Shown in pieces: positions 8,436 through 16,299 of a stretch of DNA of 64,000 bases. Each line of letters begins with the position of its first letter. Positions within the stretch are counted from its first letter, which is position 1. The position numbers and the translations under genes were made by a program. The notes beneath the pieces are model-generated. The model was not told the DNA's origin. It did not search any database and saw only the letters and a list, made by a program, of their open reading frames with translations. This stretch comes from Brevibacterium sediminis (GTDB taxonomy: Bacteria; Actinomycetota; Actinomycetes; Actinomycetales; Brevibacteriaceae): NCBI RefSeq assembly GCF_013623905.1, contig NZ_JABKDD010000004.1, positions 186,001-250,000 of the forward strand, given 5' to 3'.

Positions 8436-9452
8436 TCAGAAGATCGAGGAGTAGGCGTTGAGTGCGAGCTGTCCGCCGAGGTGGGCGTAGAGGACGGTGG
8501 AATCCCTGCCGATCGTGCCGTCTCCGACGAGGTCGAGGAGTCCGGCCATCGACTTGCCCTCGTAGACGGGGTCGAGGATGACGCCTTCGAGCTGGGCGGT
8601 GGTGCGGATCGCGTTCACGGTCGTCTCGTCGGGGATGCCGTAGGCCGGGCCTTCCCAACCGGTGCGGATATCGACATCGTCGGCGGTGATCTCACGCCCG
8701 AGGCCGATGAGTTCGGCAGTGGTGTTCGCGATCCTCTTCACCTGGTCGCGGGTCTTCTCGATGGTGGCCGAGGCATCGATGCCGATGACCTTGCGCTTCG
8801 GTCCGCCGGCGGCTTCGAGGGCGGCGAATCCGGCGATCATTCCGGCGTGCGTCGAGCCGGTCACGGTGCACACGACGATGGTGTCGAAGAAGACGCCGAG
8901 CTCCTTCTCCTGGTCAGCGACCTCATATGCCCAGTTCGCAAAGCCGAGTCCGCCGAACTTGTGCTCGGAGGCGCCGGCCGGGATCGGGTAGGGCTTGCCG
9001 CCTGATTCTTCGACCTCGGCCAGGGCGTTCTCCCAGCTCGAGCGGATGCCGATGTCGAATCCGGCCGAGTCGAGGCGGACGTCGGCTCCCATGATGCGCG
9101 AGAGTTCGATATTGCCGACCTTGTCGTTGACCGGGTCCTCCCAGTCGACCCAGCGTTCCTGCACCAGGCGCGCCTTCAGTCCAAGGTGAGCGGCAACGGC
9201 GGCGACCTGGCGGGTGTGGTTGGACTGGTAGCCGCCGATGGACACGAGGGTGTCCGCACCCGAGGCGAGTACGTCGGGAACGATGTACTCGAGCTTGCGG
9301 GTCTTGTTGCCGCCGAAGGCGAGTCCTGAGTTGACGTCTTCCCGTTTGGCCCAGACGCGGGCCCCGCCGAGGTGGTCGCTCAGTCGCGGGAGCTCGTGCA
9401 CGGGGCTCGGCCCGAAGGTGAGTGGGTAGCGTTCGAAGTCGGTGATGGCCAT
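8436..9452 (-). CDS. acdS: 1-aminocyclopropane-1-carboxylate (ACC) deaminase
   Basis: A 338-residue PLP enzyme that opens the cyclopropane ring of the ethylene precursor ACC to give 2-oxobutyrate and ammonia. The length equals that of characterised AcdS. PLP lysine is Lys50 in FGGNKTRK, and SNHT (77-80) follows. The two residues used to separate true ACC deaminase from D-cysteine desulfhydrase are present: Glu298 in DPVYEGKS and Leu325 in AHLGG (equivalent to Glu295 and Leu322 in Pseudomonas). I chose the ATG at 9450-9452 by homology and an AGAGGAC site. It is first in an operon with the AceE-like gene and divergent from a GntR regulator. Confidence 0.92.
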   Translation of the reverse strand: MAITDFERYPLTFGPSPVHELPRLSDHLGGARVWAKREDVNSGLAFGGNKTRKLEYIVPDVLASGADTLVSIGGYQSNHTRQVAAVAAHLGLKARLVQERWVDWEDPVNDKVGNIELSRIMGADVRLDSAGFDIGIRSSWENALAEVEESGGKPYPIPAGASEHKFGGLGFANWAYEVADQEKELGVFFDTIVVCTVTGSTHAGMIAGFAALEAAGGPKRKVIGIDASATIEKTRDQVKRIANTTAELIGLGREITADDVDIRTGWEGPAYGIPDETTVNAIRTTAQLEGVILDPVYEGKSMAGLLDLVGDGTIGRDSTVLYAHLGGQLALNAYSSIF

Positions 9453-9501
9453 GATGTCCTCTGTTCTCTGAAGCGTTCGCTTCGGGGCGATCGCTCTCTC
9501 G

Positions 9502-9529
9502 TGCGATGTGTCCTGTGCGATGTGTCCTG
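9502..9529. repeat. Tandem 14-bp duplication in the acdS upstream region
   Basis: TGCGATGTGTCCTG occurs twice head to tail (9502-9515 and 9516-9529) between the acdS start and the palindrome at 9540. It would lie in the acdS leader or promoter. A recent duplication or a doubled binding site would both fit. Confidence 0.7.
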
Positions 9530-9539
9530 GATCGCAATA

Positions 9540-9553
9540 TGCAATATATTGCA
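9540..9553. promoter_or_regulatory. Palindromic operator in the acdS/gntR divergent region
   Basis: TGCAATATATTGCA is a perfect 14-bp palindrome, preceded by an extra GCAATAT half-site at 9534-9540. This AT-rich block sits between divergent genes in very GC-rich sequence, as expected for the binding site of the adjacent GntR protein. Binding is inferred. Confidence 0.6.
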
Positions 9554-9637
9554 TTCTGCTGACGGTTACAATGGGTCAGAGTTCGAGTCCCATCCCGCGG
9601 GACGAGACCCACCCACTCAGAGACAAGGTGACCGAGC

Positions 9638-10297
9638 GTGCCGATCCCCACGGATTCCCCCGCCCCGCAGCGCAGCCTGCTGCGCGATGACGTCTATCGG
9701 TCGATCCGCGACGCCATCGTCCGCGGCCAGCTCGCCCCCGGAGAACAGTTGCGCGATCAGGAGCTCGGCGCCTGGCTCCAGGTATCCAGAACGCCCGTGC
9801 GCGAGGCACTCCAACGCTTGGCACAGGCCGGACTCGTCGTGGCGGAGCCGGGCCGGATGACGCGCGTGGCCCCAGAGGATCCGGAACTCATCCTCGCGGC
9901 CCGGCAGATCGCCGCCGAACTCCACGGCCTGGCGATCGACCTCGCCTTCCCCGCCCTCGACGAGGAGGCGCTGACTGAGATGGAGCAGGCGAACGGGCGA
10001 TTGAGCGCGGCCCTCGCAGTCGGCGACGCCGAGGCGGCGATTGCGGCCGATGACGACTTCCACGAGGTGGCCCTCACCCGATCCGGCAATCCCCTCATTC
10101 CCGATCACCTCGAGGTCGTCACCGCCACTCTGCGCCGCGCGGAGTTCCTGCATTTCGAATCGGTGAAGGGATCAGCCTCACCGGAGCAGCACACCGAGAT
10201 CATCGCCGCCGTCCGTTCCGGTGAGCATGCGCATGCCGTCGCACTGACGAAGGCGAACTGGTCGACCATCGAAGGGGACGCGCCCCAGACGGCCTGA
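9638..10297 (+). CDS. GntR-family regulator, FCD type, of the ACC deaminase operon
   Basis: A 219-residue regulator with an N-terminal winged helix (QLRDQELGAWLQVSRTPVREALQRL) and a C-terminal FCD helical domain with the usual Asp and His metal/ligand positions (DDDFHEVAL). It starts with GTG at 9638, seven bases after an AAGGTG site. It is transcribed away from acdS, with a palindrome at 9540-9553 between them, so it probably senses ACC or a related amino acid and controls that operon. Known acdS genes are often controlled by Lrp-type AcdR, so a GntR partner is a variation. Confidence 0.87.
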   Translation: MPIPTDSPAPQRSLLRDDVYRSIRDAIVRGQLAPGEQLRDQELGAWLQVSRTPVREALQRLAQAGLVVAEPGRMTRVAPEDPELILAARQIAAELHGLAIDLAFPALDEEALTEMEQANGRLSAALAVGDAEAAIAADDDFHEVALTRSGNPLIPDHLEVVTATLRRAEFLHFESVKGSASPEQHTEIIAAVRSGEHAHAVALTKANWSTIEGDAPQTA

Positions 10298-10379
10298 GTC
10301 GAACACCTTCCAGCTGCGGGTTCCGGATCGGCAACACCACTGCCTTCTCGACGACGCCACCGTCATCGCCAACTCTTCT

Positions 10380-10394
10380 AGTCATCTGATGACC
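10380..10394. promoter_or_regulatory. Operator-like dyad upstream of the secreted esterase
   Basis: AGTCAT-CTG-ATGACC, a near-perfect dyad 46 bp before the esterase ATG. It matches the dyad at 11488-11502 in 11 of 15 positions, suggesting that the GntR protein encoded at 11525 binds both sites. Confidence 0.5.
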
Positions 10395-10440
10395 TGTGTT
10401 AGAGTCCTCACCACGATCACCGACGATCAAAGGACTGACG

Positions 10441-11466
10441 ATGTCATCGACGACGAAACGCATCATGACCGCTCTGCTCGCGACCGCCGCGAGCGCTGCT
10501 CTGCTGACGGGCACAACTGCGACCCCAGGAATGGCCGCCACCACACAGACCGCACCTGCGCATTCTGCCGCCGCTCAAACCATCGGCAAGAAAGCATCGA
10601 CAATGCCGGCCGCCCCGTCGGCCGGCTGCGGCACCGAGCAGAAGCCCGGCAACGACGAGAAGACGATCTCGACGGAAGACGGCGAGCGCAGCTACCGGAT
10701 CAACATCCCGCGCGACTACGAGCTTGAGACTCCCCTGCCGCTCGTCCTCGGGTTCCACGGCAACGGCTCCGACGGCGCCGAATTCCAGAACTACACGGGG
10801 CTGCCGACCCTGCCCGCGATCACCGTCTTCCCCGACGGCGCCCTCAATGACGGCAAACGCTCCTGGCAGGGCGCCCCGTACGCCAGCGGTGCCGATGACG
10901 TCGCGTTCGTCGCCGAGCTGCTCGATTCGATCGAATCCGAGCACTGCATCGACCTCAATCGGGTCTATGCCACCGGCAAGTCGAACGGCGGCGGCATGGT
11001 CTCCGTCCTCGCCTGTCACCTGCGCGATCGCTTCTCCGCCTTCGCTCCCGTCGCCGGCGCCTACTATCCGCAGTCGACGGAGGGCTGCGATTACTCGACA
11101 CCCACACCGATGCTCGCGATCCACGGCACCGGGGACGCGACGATGCACTACGAAGGCGGCCACCGCCAGGGCGAGGACTACCCGGGAGTCCGCGAGTGGA
11201 TCCAGCCATGGGCGGAGGCCTCCGGCTGCGCGAGAACGAAGGAACGCCACGTCGGCCGCAAGGGCGAAGACGTTGCGCGCACTCAGTGGACGAGATGCGA
11301 CGCCTCCGTCGAGCTCTACTCCGTCGCCGACGGCGGCCACGTCTGGCCGGGTGAGGTCGTCTACAGCGGAGGCGGATACGTCACGAAGGACTTCTCGGCC
11401 ACGGACACGGTCTGGGGCTTCTTCCGCAGCCACCCGGGAGCAACGCACGGGCCCACCCAGAAGTGA
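10441..11466 (+). CDS. Secreted esterase/depolymerase of the LpqC / feruloyl-esterase type
   Basis: A 341-residue alpha/beta hydrolase with a cleavable signal peptide (basic start, hydrophobic run at about 9-25, AMA-like end near 33). It resembles PHB depolymerase/feruloyl esterase (CE1/CE10-like) proteins: oxyanion HGNGS (106-110), nucleophile Ser181 in GKSNGGG, acid in HGTGD, and base in GGHVWPG near the C-terminus. Several cysteines suggest disulfides outside the cell. The ATG at 10441 follows AAAGGACTGACG. A dyad upstream resembles one upstream of the next gene, a GntR regulator. The substrate, an ester or polyester outside the cell, is not known. Confidence 0.8.
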   Translation: MSSTTKRIMTALLATAASAALLTGTTATPGMAATTQTAPAHSAAAQTIGKKASTMPAAPSAGCGTEQKPGNDEKTISTEDGERSYRINIPRDYELETPLPLVLGFHGNGSDGAEFQNYTGLPTLPAITVFPDGALNDGKRSWQGAPYASGADDVAFVAELLDSIESEHCIDLNRVYATGKSNGGGMVSVLACHLRDRFSAFAPVAGAYYPQSTEGCDYSTPTPMLAIHGTGDATMHYEGGHRQGEDYPGVREWIQPWAEASGCARTKERHVGRKGEDVARTQWTRCDASVELYSVADGGHVWPGEVVYSGGGYVTKDFSATDTVWGFFRSHPGATHGPTQK

Positions 11467-11469
11467 CCG

Positions 11470-11498
11470 TTGACACACACCAATCAAAGTGATTAGAT
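11470..11498 (+). promoter_or_regulatory. Promoter of the gntR-creatininase-abgT unit
   Basis: TTGACA (11470-11475), 17 bp, then TTAGAT (11493-11498): a near-consensus housekeeping promoter just after the esterase stop. Transcription would start near 11505, leaving a short leader with GAAGGAG before the ATG at 11525. Confidence 0.65.
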
Positions 11499-11502
11499 GA
11501 CT
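11488..11502. promoter_or_regulatory. Operator-like dyad covering the -10 box of the gntR promoter
   Basis: AGTGAT-TAG-ATGACT overlaps the -10 hexamer and shares 11 of 15 bases with the esterase dyad at 10380-10394. A second short repeat, AATCA-AAG-TGATT (11482-11494), overlaps it. The position suits repression by the encoded GntR protein. Confidence 0.5.
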
Positions 11503-11524
11503 TAAACACTTGAAGGAGAGCACC

Positions 11525-12238
11525 ATGACGTCCACCGTCGGACTCGTCGAACGCCTCACTCGCGAAATCGTCGACACCATCCGCACCGAGAACCTCCAGC
11601 CCGGGCAGACCCTGCCCTCGGCGAAGGTCCTCGCCGCACGCTTCGAGGTCACCGTGCCCACCGTCCGGGAGGCTCTGCGCCGGCTCGAGGCCACGGGGTC
11701 GGTCGAGCTCAAGCACGGTTCGGGCACCTACGTCCGCGAAGCGATCAACCGCCGCATCCTCGACAACCCGCACTATGTGCCCGTCGACCTCGCGGCGGCC
11801 ATCGAACTCCTCGACGCCCGCATCGCCATCGAGCCCGGAATCGCCGAGCTCGCAGCGACAGTCCAGGAACCTGACGCCGTGTCCTCCATGGAGTCGGCGC
11901 TCGACAATGCCCTCCAGGTCGAGACCGCGGTCCCGGCCGGTCACTTCCACGTCGAACTCGCTCGCGCCTCGGGCAACCGCGCTCTGCACGAGATGCTCGT
12001 GTCCCTGCTGGCCATCCATTCGCGGACCCAGCAGGCGGCGCGCACGAGCTACGACCGACTGCGCGACCACGACGAACACGCGGACATCCTCGATGCGATC
12101 CGCCGCGGCGACGGCTTCGAAGCCTCCCACCGCACCCGCAAGCACCTCGAGGCGATCAAGGCCGCCGTCCTCGCCGACTGGGCGGACGATACAGACCAGA
12201 CCGGTGACGCCGACACCATCGGAGGATCCCAGCAATGA
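11525..12238 (+). CDS. GntR-family regulator, FadR/FCD type
   Basis: A 237-residue FCD regulator: winged helix at about 5-70 (LPSAKVLAARFEVTVPTVREALRRLEATG, then a wing HGSGTYV) and an effector domain with GHFHVELARASGNRALHEM. ATG at 11525 after GAAGGAG. The creatininase-like gene starts inside its stop codon (ATGA), so the two are translationally coupled. It has its own promoter with an overlapping dyad. The ligand is unknown; it may be a product of the neighbouring hydrolases. Confidence 0.87.
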   Translation: MTSTVGLVERLTREIVDTIRTENLQPGQTLPSAKVLAARFEVTVPTVREALRRLEATGSVELKHGSGTYVREAINRRILDNPHYVPVDLAAAIELLDARIAIEPGIAELAATVQEPDAVSSMESALDNALQVETAVPAGHFHVELARASGNRALHEMLVSLLAIHSRTQQAARTSYDRLRDHDEHADILDAIRRGDGFEASHRTRKHLEAIKAAVLADWADDTDQTGDADTIGGSQQ

Positions 12239-13056
12239 GCCGCCCGACGATCTCCGAGATCCGCCCGCATATCCGCGACTACGCCGAACTCACCTCTTTG
12301 GAGGTCGAGCTCGCGAAGGATCGAAGCAGCCTGCTCGTCCTTCCCGTCGGCGCCTGCGAACAGCACGGTGACGGACTGCCCCTGGGCACCGACAACATCC
12401 GAGCCGCTCACGTCGCCCGCGCCGTCGTCGACCGGCTCCGCGACAGCGCCGACGGCGATCAGGTTCGGGCGGGCAGCGCCTTCGTCCTGCCGAGCATCGA
12501 CTACGGGGTCTCCCCGCATCACTGCTTCCTGCCCGGCACGATCAATATCGGTCCGCAGCTGTTCATCGACCTCGTCTCCTCGATCGTGCGTCAGCTCGCC
12601 GATGCCGGATTCGACAGACTCCTCGTCATCACCGGCCACGGCGGCAACCTCGCCGCGCTCGGCGTGGTCCAGCAGTCCCTGCTCGCCACCCATCCGGACT
12701 TCGTCTTCGCCTATACTCCGGTCTCAGCATTGGCCACCGAGGCGACCGCCCAGCTGCCGCGCACCGAGGTCAGCGGCCACTGCGGAGAGTCCGAAACCTC
12801 GCAGATGCTCGCCATCGACGAATCCCTCGTCGACTCGGGCCACCTCAACCCCGGCGCCACCCGGCTCGACGATCTCGACCCACGTGCCCGACTCTCACGA
12901 ACGAAAACACCGTCAACAGCGGTGACATTCGACCGCTACGCCGACAACGGCGTCCTCGGCGATCCGCGGACCGCCACGGCCGCGGCCGGGGAGGACATCC
13001 TCGGCGAGGTCGTCGACCGACTCGTAGCCTACTGTCAGGAGCTGCAGAGACTGTGA
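12235..13056 (+). CDS. Creatininase-family amidohydrolase
   Basis: A 273-residue member of the creatininase/MftE superfamily. Metal ligands are visible in GACEQHGDGLPLGTD (Glu42, His44, Asp53) with the GHGGN motif near 133-137 and the GHCGESETS motif near 181-189 carrying the last ligand glutamate. The family opens cyclic amides (creatinine) or acts in cofactor maturation (MftE, ArfB-like). There is no mycofactocin or flavin gene here; the neighbours are a GntR regulator and an AbgT transporter, so a catabolic amide or lactam substrate is more likely. True creatininase activity is not proven by sequence. Confidence 0.83.
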   Translation: MSRPTISEIRPHIRDYAELTSLEVELAKDRSSLLVLPVGACEQHGDGLPLGTDNIRAAHVARAVVDRLRDSADGDQVRAGSAFVLPSIDYGVSPHHCFLPGTINIGPQLFIDLVSSIVRQLADAGFDRLLVITGHGGNLAALGVVQQSLLATHPDFVFAYTPVSALATEATAQLPRTEVSGHCGESETSQMLAIDESLVDSGHLNPGATRLDDLDPRARLSRTKTPSTAVTFDRYADNGVLGDPRTATAAAGEDILGEVVDRLVAYCQELQRL

Positions 13057-13183
13057 CACCCGCTTCTCACTGACCGGCCGCTCGGCCCGCACCCCACCAC
13101 AGAACACCCGATTCCAGCGCCGTAATCACCGTGCCCTGGTGGACCCTGCCCGAAAATCCCGCCTGGACTCTCAGGAGCTCACA

Positions 13184-14728
13184 ATGAAACCGACCCAGAC
13201 CACCGATACCGTGCAGACCGACGAGCAGGAGAAGCTGCCGCTGGTCATCCGCGCCCTCAACGTCATCGAAGTCGTCGGCAACAAGCTGCCGAACCCCTTC
13301 TGGCTGTTCTGGATCCTCGCAGCCATCCTCGCCGTATTCAGCCTCGTCCTCTCCCTCGCCGGCGCGGGAGTCGAAGATCCCGGCACCGGGGACTGGACCC
13401 CGGTGAACAACCTCCTCAGCGGCGAGGGCATCGCCATGGCCGTGAACACCGCGCTCGACGCCTACGAGACCTTCCCACCACTCATCACGATCATGGTCGT
13501 CATCATGGGCGTGGCCCTGGCCGAGCGCACCGGCCTGCTGTCGACGGCGATGAAGGTCTCGATCGCCCGCGTCCCGGCCGGACTCATCGTCTTCACGGTC
13601 GCGTTCATGGGCACGGTCTCCCACGTCGCCTCGGCGGCGGCCTATGTCATCCTCGTGCCGCTCGGCGGAATGGTGTTCAAGGCCGTGGGCCGCTCCCCCG
13701 TCCTCGGCGTCATCGTCGCGTACACCTCGATCGCCTCCGGCTACGATGCCAGCCCGATCCCGACGCCCAACGATGCGATCTTCGCGGGCATCACGACGGC
13801 TGCGGCGAACATCATCGACCCCGACTACATCGTCACTCCGATCGGCAACTGGTACTTCAACATCGCCAGCTCCATCCTGCTGGCCATCGTCATCACGATC
13901 GTCACCGAGCTCGTGCTCATGAAGCGCGACAACCTCGAAGCCGACGAGGATGCCGAACACGAAGACCTCGTCATCACCGACAAGGAGCGCAAGGCCCTGC
14001 GCCTGGCCATGTTCGCCGTCATCGCTGCGGTCATCGCCATCGTCGTCCTCGTCGTCCCAGACGGCGCGCCCCTGCGCGGCGACGGGCCCTTCGGCGAGTC
14101 GCCGTTCCTCACCGGAATCGCCTTCCTCATCGCCATGCTCTTCGGCATCGGCGGCATCGTCTACGGCTTCCGCGAGGGCACGATCGAGACCTGGTCGGAC
14201 GTGCCGAAGCTCATGGGTCAGGGGCTCGCCTCGATCTCCGGGGTCCTCGTCCTCTTCTTCGCCATCGCCCAGTTCCTCGAGTACTTCGAGTGGACGAACA
14301 TCGGCATGCTCGTCTCGGTCTCCGTGTCCGAACTCTTCACCGGCCTCGGCCTGCCGACGTGGGTGGTGTTCATCCTCGTCCTGCTCGTGCTCTCGGTCGT
14401 CAACGTGCTCATCACCTCCGGCTCGGCGATGTGGGCGATCATGGCCCCGGTCATCGTGCCGCTGCTCATGCTGCTCGAGGTGCCGCCGGAGACCTCACAG
14501 GCGATCTTCCGCATCGCCGACTCAGGGTCGACGGCCATCACCCCGATGAGCCCGTACTTCATCCTCGCGCTCGGGTTCATGCAGAAGTATCAGAAGAGTG
14601 CCGGCATCGGCACGCTCGCCTCTCACACCCTGCCCTTGGCCGTGTGCATGACGATCAGCTGGAGCCTGCTGTTCTTCCTGTGGTGGGGTCTGGGCATTCC
14701 GCTCGGTCCCGATGCGCCGGTGCGCTGA
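13184..14728 (+). CDS. AbgT-family transporter
   Basis: A 514-residue inner-membrane protein with about 11-13 hydrophobic segments and a long polar N-terminus. It matches the AbgT family (E. coli AbgT, Neisseria MtrF, Alcanivorax YdaH), including GTVSHVASAAAYVILVPL and the conserved ASPIPTPNDAIFAGIT stretch. Members import p-aminobenzoyl-glutamate or export sulfonamides. I use the ATG at 13184 with AGGAG upstream. It follows the creatininase-like gene by 127 bp on the same strand and probably supplies or clears its substrate. The pairing points to an aromatic or N-acyl amide, which is inferred. Confidence 0.87.
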   Translation: MKPTQTTDTVQTDEQEKLPLVIRALNVIEVVGNKLPNPFWLFWILAAILAVFSLVLSLAGAGVEDPGTGDWTPVNNLLSGEGIAMAVNTALDAYETFPPLITIMVVIMGVALAERTGLLSTAMKVSIARVPAGLIVFTVAFMGTVSHVASAAAYVILVPLGGMVFKAVGRSPVLGVIVAYTSIASGYDASPIPTPNDAIFAGITTAAANIIDPDYIVTPIGNWYFNIASSILLAIVITIVTELVLMKRDNLEADEDAEHEDLVITDKERKALRLAMFAVIAAVIAIVVLVVPDGAPLRGDGPFGESPFLTGIAFLIAMLFGIGGIVYGFREGTIETWSDVPKLMGQGLASISGVLVLFFAIAQFLEYFEWTNIGMLVSVSVSELFTGLGLPTWVVFILVLLVLSVVNVLITSGSAMWAIMAPVIVPLLMLLEVPPETSQAIFRIADSGSTAITPMSPYFILALGFMQKYQKSAGIGTLASHTLPLAVCMTISWSLLFFLWWGLGIPLGPDAPVR

Positions 14729-15067
14729 GCGCGTCGATCCAGCTGAGTTTTGAAAGTTTTGTTCACGAACGACTTCCCTTCGGATTCCGTCGTCTCGGGC
14801 GGGGCCGACGGGGCGTCGCTCGTGGTTCAGATCTCTCCCACGGCTGCCATTGACGCATCGTCTGACCTGGGCCGATGATGAACGCGATGATCCGACAAGA
14901 CTGCTTGGAACCTGGCCGCACGACCGTTCGCACCCGCGCCCTTGCGAGCCTCGTCGACAAAAGATGTTGACGCTCAAACTTCACCCGCGATACTGTCGGG
15001 TAACACCCCGTAGTAACTTACGTCACACGCTGATGCCCACCAAGCCTTCGGTGGTCAAGGAGGATCA
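14729..15067. other. Gene-free interval before the DUF6230 operon
   Basis: The first half holds only a weak hairpin (CCGTCG...CGACGG near 14788-14813) that could end abgT transcription. The second half holds a promoter at 14967-14994 and a strong AAGGAGG ribosome-binding site at 15057-15063. No gene is seen. Confidence 0.5.
14967..14994 (+). promoter_or_regulatory. Promoter of the DUF6230-DUF6114 operon
   Basis: TTGACG (14967-14972), 16 bp, GATACT (14989-14994). It is the only good sigma-70-like pair in the gap and leaves a leader of about 65 bases before the ATG at 15068. Confidence 0.55.
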
Positions 15068-15682
15068 ATGAAGTTCCGCAATCCCAGCCTCATCCGCAGG
15101 CTCGTCTCATCCCATGCCGGTCGCATCGCCATGGTCGCAATTCCCACGGGTGTCGTCTCAGCCATGCTCATGGGCGGGGTGGCCCAGGGCGCGGTGCCGG
15201 TCTCGTTCGCCATCTCCGGCACTCAGTTCAAGATTGCCTCGTCGCAGCTCGAGGGAACCGGATTCTCCCAGTACAGCGGAGTCGCCAAGGACGCCGAGGG
15301 CGGCGAACACGCCGTCGTCACCGCGAACATCAAGGATGCGACCCTGGAGAACCTCTGCCAGTCTGCCGTCCAGGAGACTCCTCTGGGCAAGGTGGGCATC
15401 CTCATCAAGGCCGGCGGAAAGGGCACCCCCGCCTCGGCGAAGGATCTGCAGATCGGCATGACCGGCCTCAAGGGCGACGCGGAATTCAAGAACATCCGCA
15501 TCGGCGTCGATGCCTCCGACGTCAATACGAAGGCCAAGGGAAGCAAGGGCGACTTCGCCCAGGATTCCGACACCATCTCGATCGAGGACCTCAAGCAGGA
15601 TTCCTGGTCGACCACGGCCTCGGTCTTCACCCTCAAGGACATGTCGCTGAAGCTCACCGACGGATCTGAGCAGTGCGACTGA
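15068..15682 (+). CDS. DUF6230-family exported/anchored protein
   Basis: A 204-residue protein with a basic N-terminus, one hydrophobic segment at about 20-45 (signal peptide or anchor), then a beta-rich soluble domain (VPVSFAISGTQFKI...TANIKDATLENLCQSA...) with two cysteines, Cys97 and the penultimate Cys203. I recognise this as DUF6230, sometimes labelled cholesterol esterase in Streptomyces records, although no esterase catalytic motif (GxSxG) is visible. It is first in a three-gene operon with its own promoter and a strong AAGGAGG site. Its function is unknown; an outward-facing cell-surface role is inferred. Confidence 0.8.
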   Translation: MKFRNPSLIRRLVSSHAGRIAMVAIPTGVVSAMLMGGVAQGAVPVSFAISGTQFKIASSQLEGTGFSQYSGVAKDAEGGEHAVVTANIKDATLENLCQSAVQETPLGKVGILIKAGGKGTPASAKDLQIGMTGLKGDAEFKNIRIGVDASDVNTKAKGSKGDFAQDSDTISIEDLKQDSWSTTASVFTLKDMSLKLTDGSEQCD

Positions 15683-16299
15683 TGAGGGACTCAGCAGCCA
15701 ACGGGCAGCCGACCGATGAACGGGGGGCCGCCGAACAGGAGGACACCGTGCAGAAGACGAGCCTGCTTGCGCTGTCCCGGCGGAGTCGACGCGCCAACGA
15801 ACAGAGCGACCACACCGAATCCGGCGTCGAGACGGCAGAATTCGCCGTCCCGGCGCCGGAGACGGGGGATGCTGACAACAGCGAGGGAGCCGAGATGACC
15901 GAAGGCGCCGAGAAGAAGCGCCAGGGGTTCAAGCACTGGCGTCGGCAGCGGCCCTTCATCGGAGGCGTGCTTGCCGTCCTCGGCGGAATCGAGCTCTTCT
16001 TCTCCGGTCAGCTGGACCTCGGCAATATGCAGATCCAGTTCGGCATCGAGGGTCTGCAGGCGACGGTGGTTCCGATCGCCATCGTCGTCCTCGCTCTGCT
16101 GTCGATCTTCCGTCCCACGCATCATGTGTTCTACGGGATCATCGCTCTCGTCCTCGCAGTCTATTCACTCATCGGAGTGAACCTCGGCGGGTTCATCATC
16201 GGCATGCTGCTGTCCACCATCGGCGCGATCCTCATCGTCGCATGGATGGGACCGCGTGGGCCGAAGGAGTCCGAAGCCGCTGAGGGGGAGACTGCATGA
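15682..16299 (+). CDS. DUF6114-family membrane protein
   Basis: It encodes 205 residues if the ATG at 15682 is used, which shares bases with the previous stop (TGATG); a GTG at 15673 is an alternative. The first 85 residues are hydrophilic and charged. Four membrane segments follow: RPFIGGVLAVLGGIELFFSG, VVPIAIVVLALLSIF, HVFYGIIALVLAVYSLIGV and GFIIGMLLSTIGAILIVAW. This arrangement matches DUF6114, which I recall next to DUF6230 in streptomycetes. The role is unknown; a small membrane partner or anchor for the two exported neighbours is the simplest reading. Confidence 0.8.
   Translation: MRDSAANGQPTDERGAAEQEDTVQKTSLLALSRRSRRANEQSDHTESGVETAEFAVPAPETGDADNSEGAEMTEGAEKKRQGFKHWRRQRPFIGGVLAVLGGIELFFSGQLDLGNMQIQFGIEGLQATVVPIAIVVLALLSIFRPTHHVFYGIIALVLAVYSLIGVNLGGFIIGMLLSTIGAILIVAWMGPRGPKESEAAEGETA

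Noticed and set aside
8436-9452. D-cysteine desulfhydrase instead of ACC deaminase
   Set aside because: Glu298 and Leu325 match the two positions that mark true ACC deaminase, and the length is exact.
12235-13056. Mycofactocin peptidase MftE
   Set aside because: None of the other mft genes are nearby; the context is catabolic.
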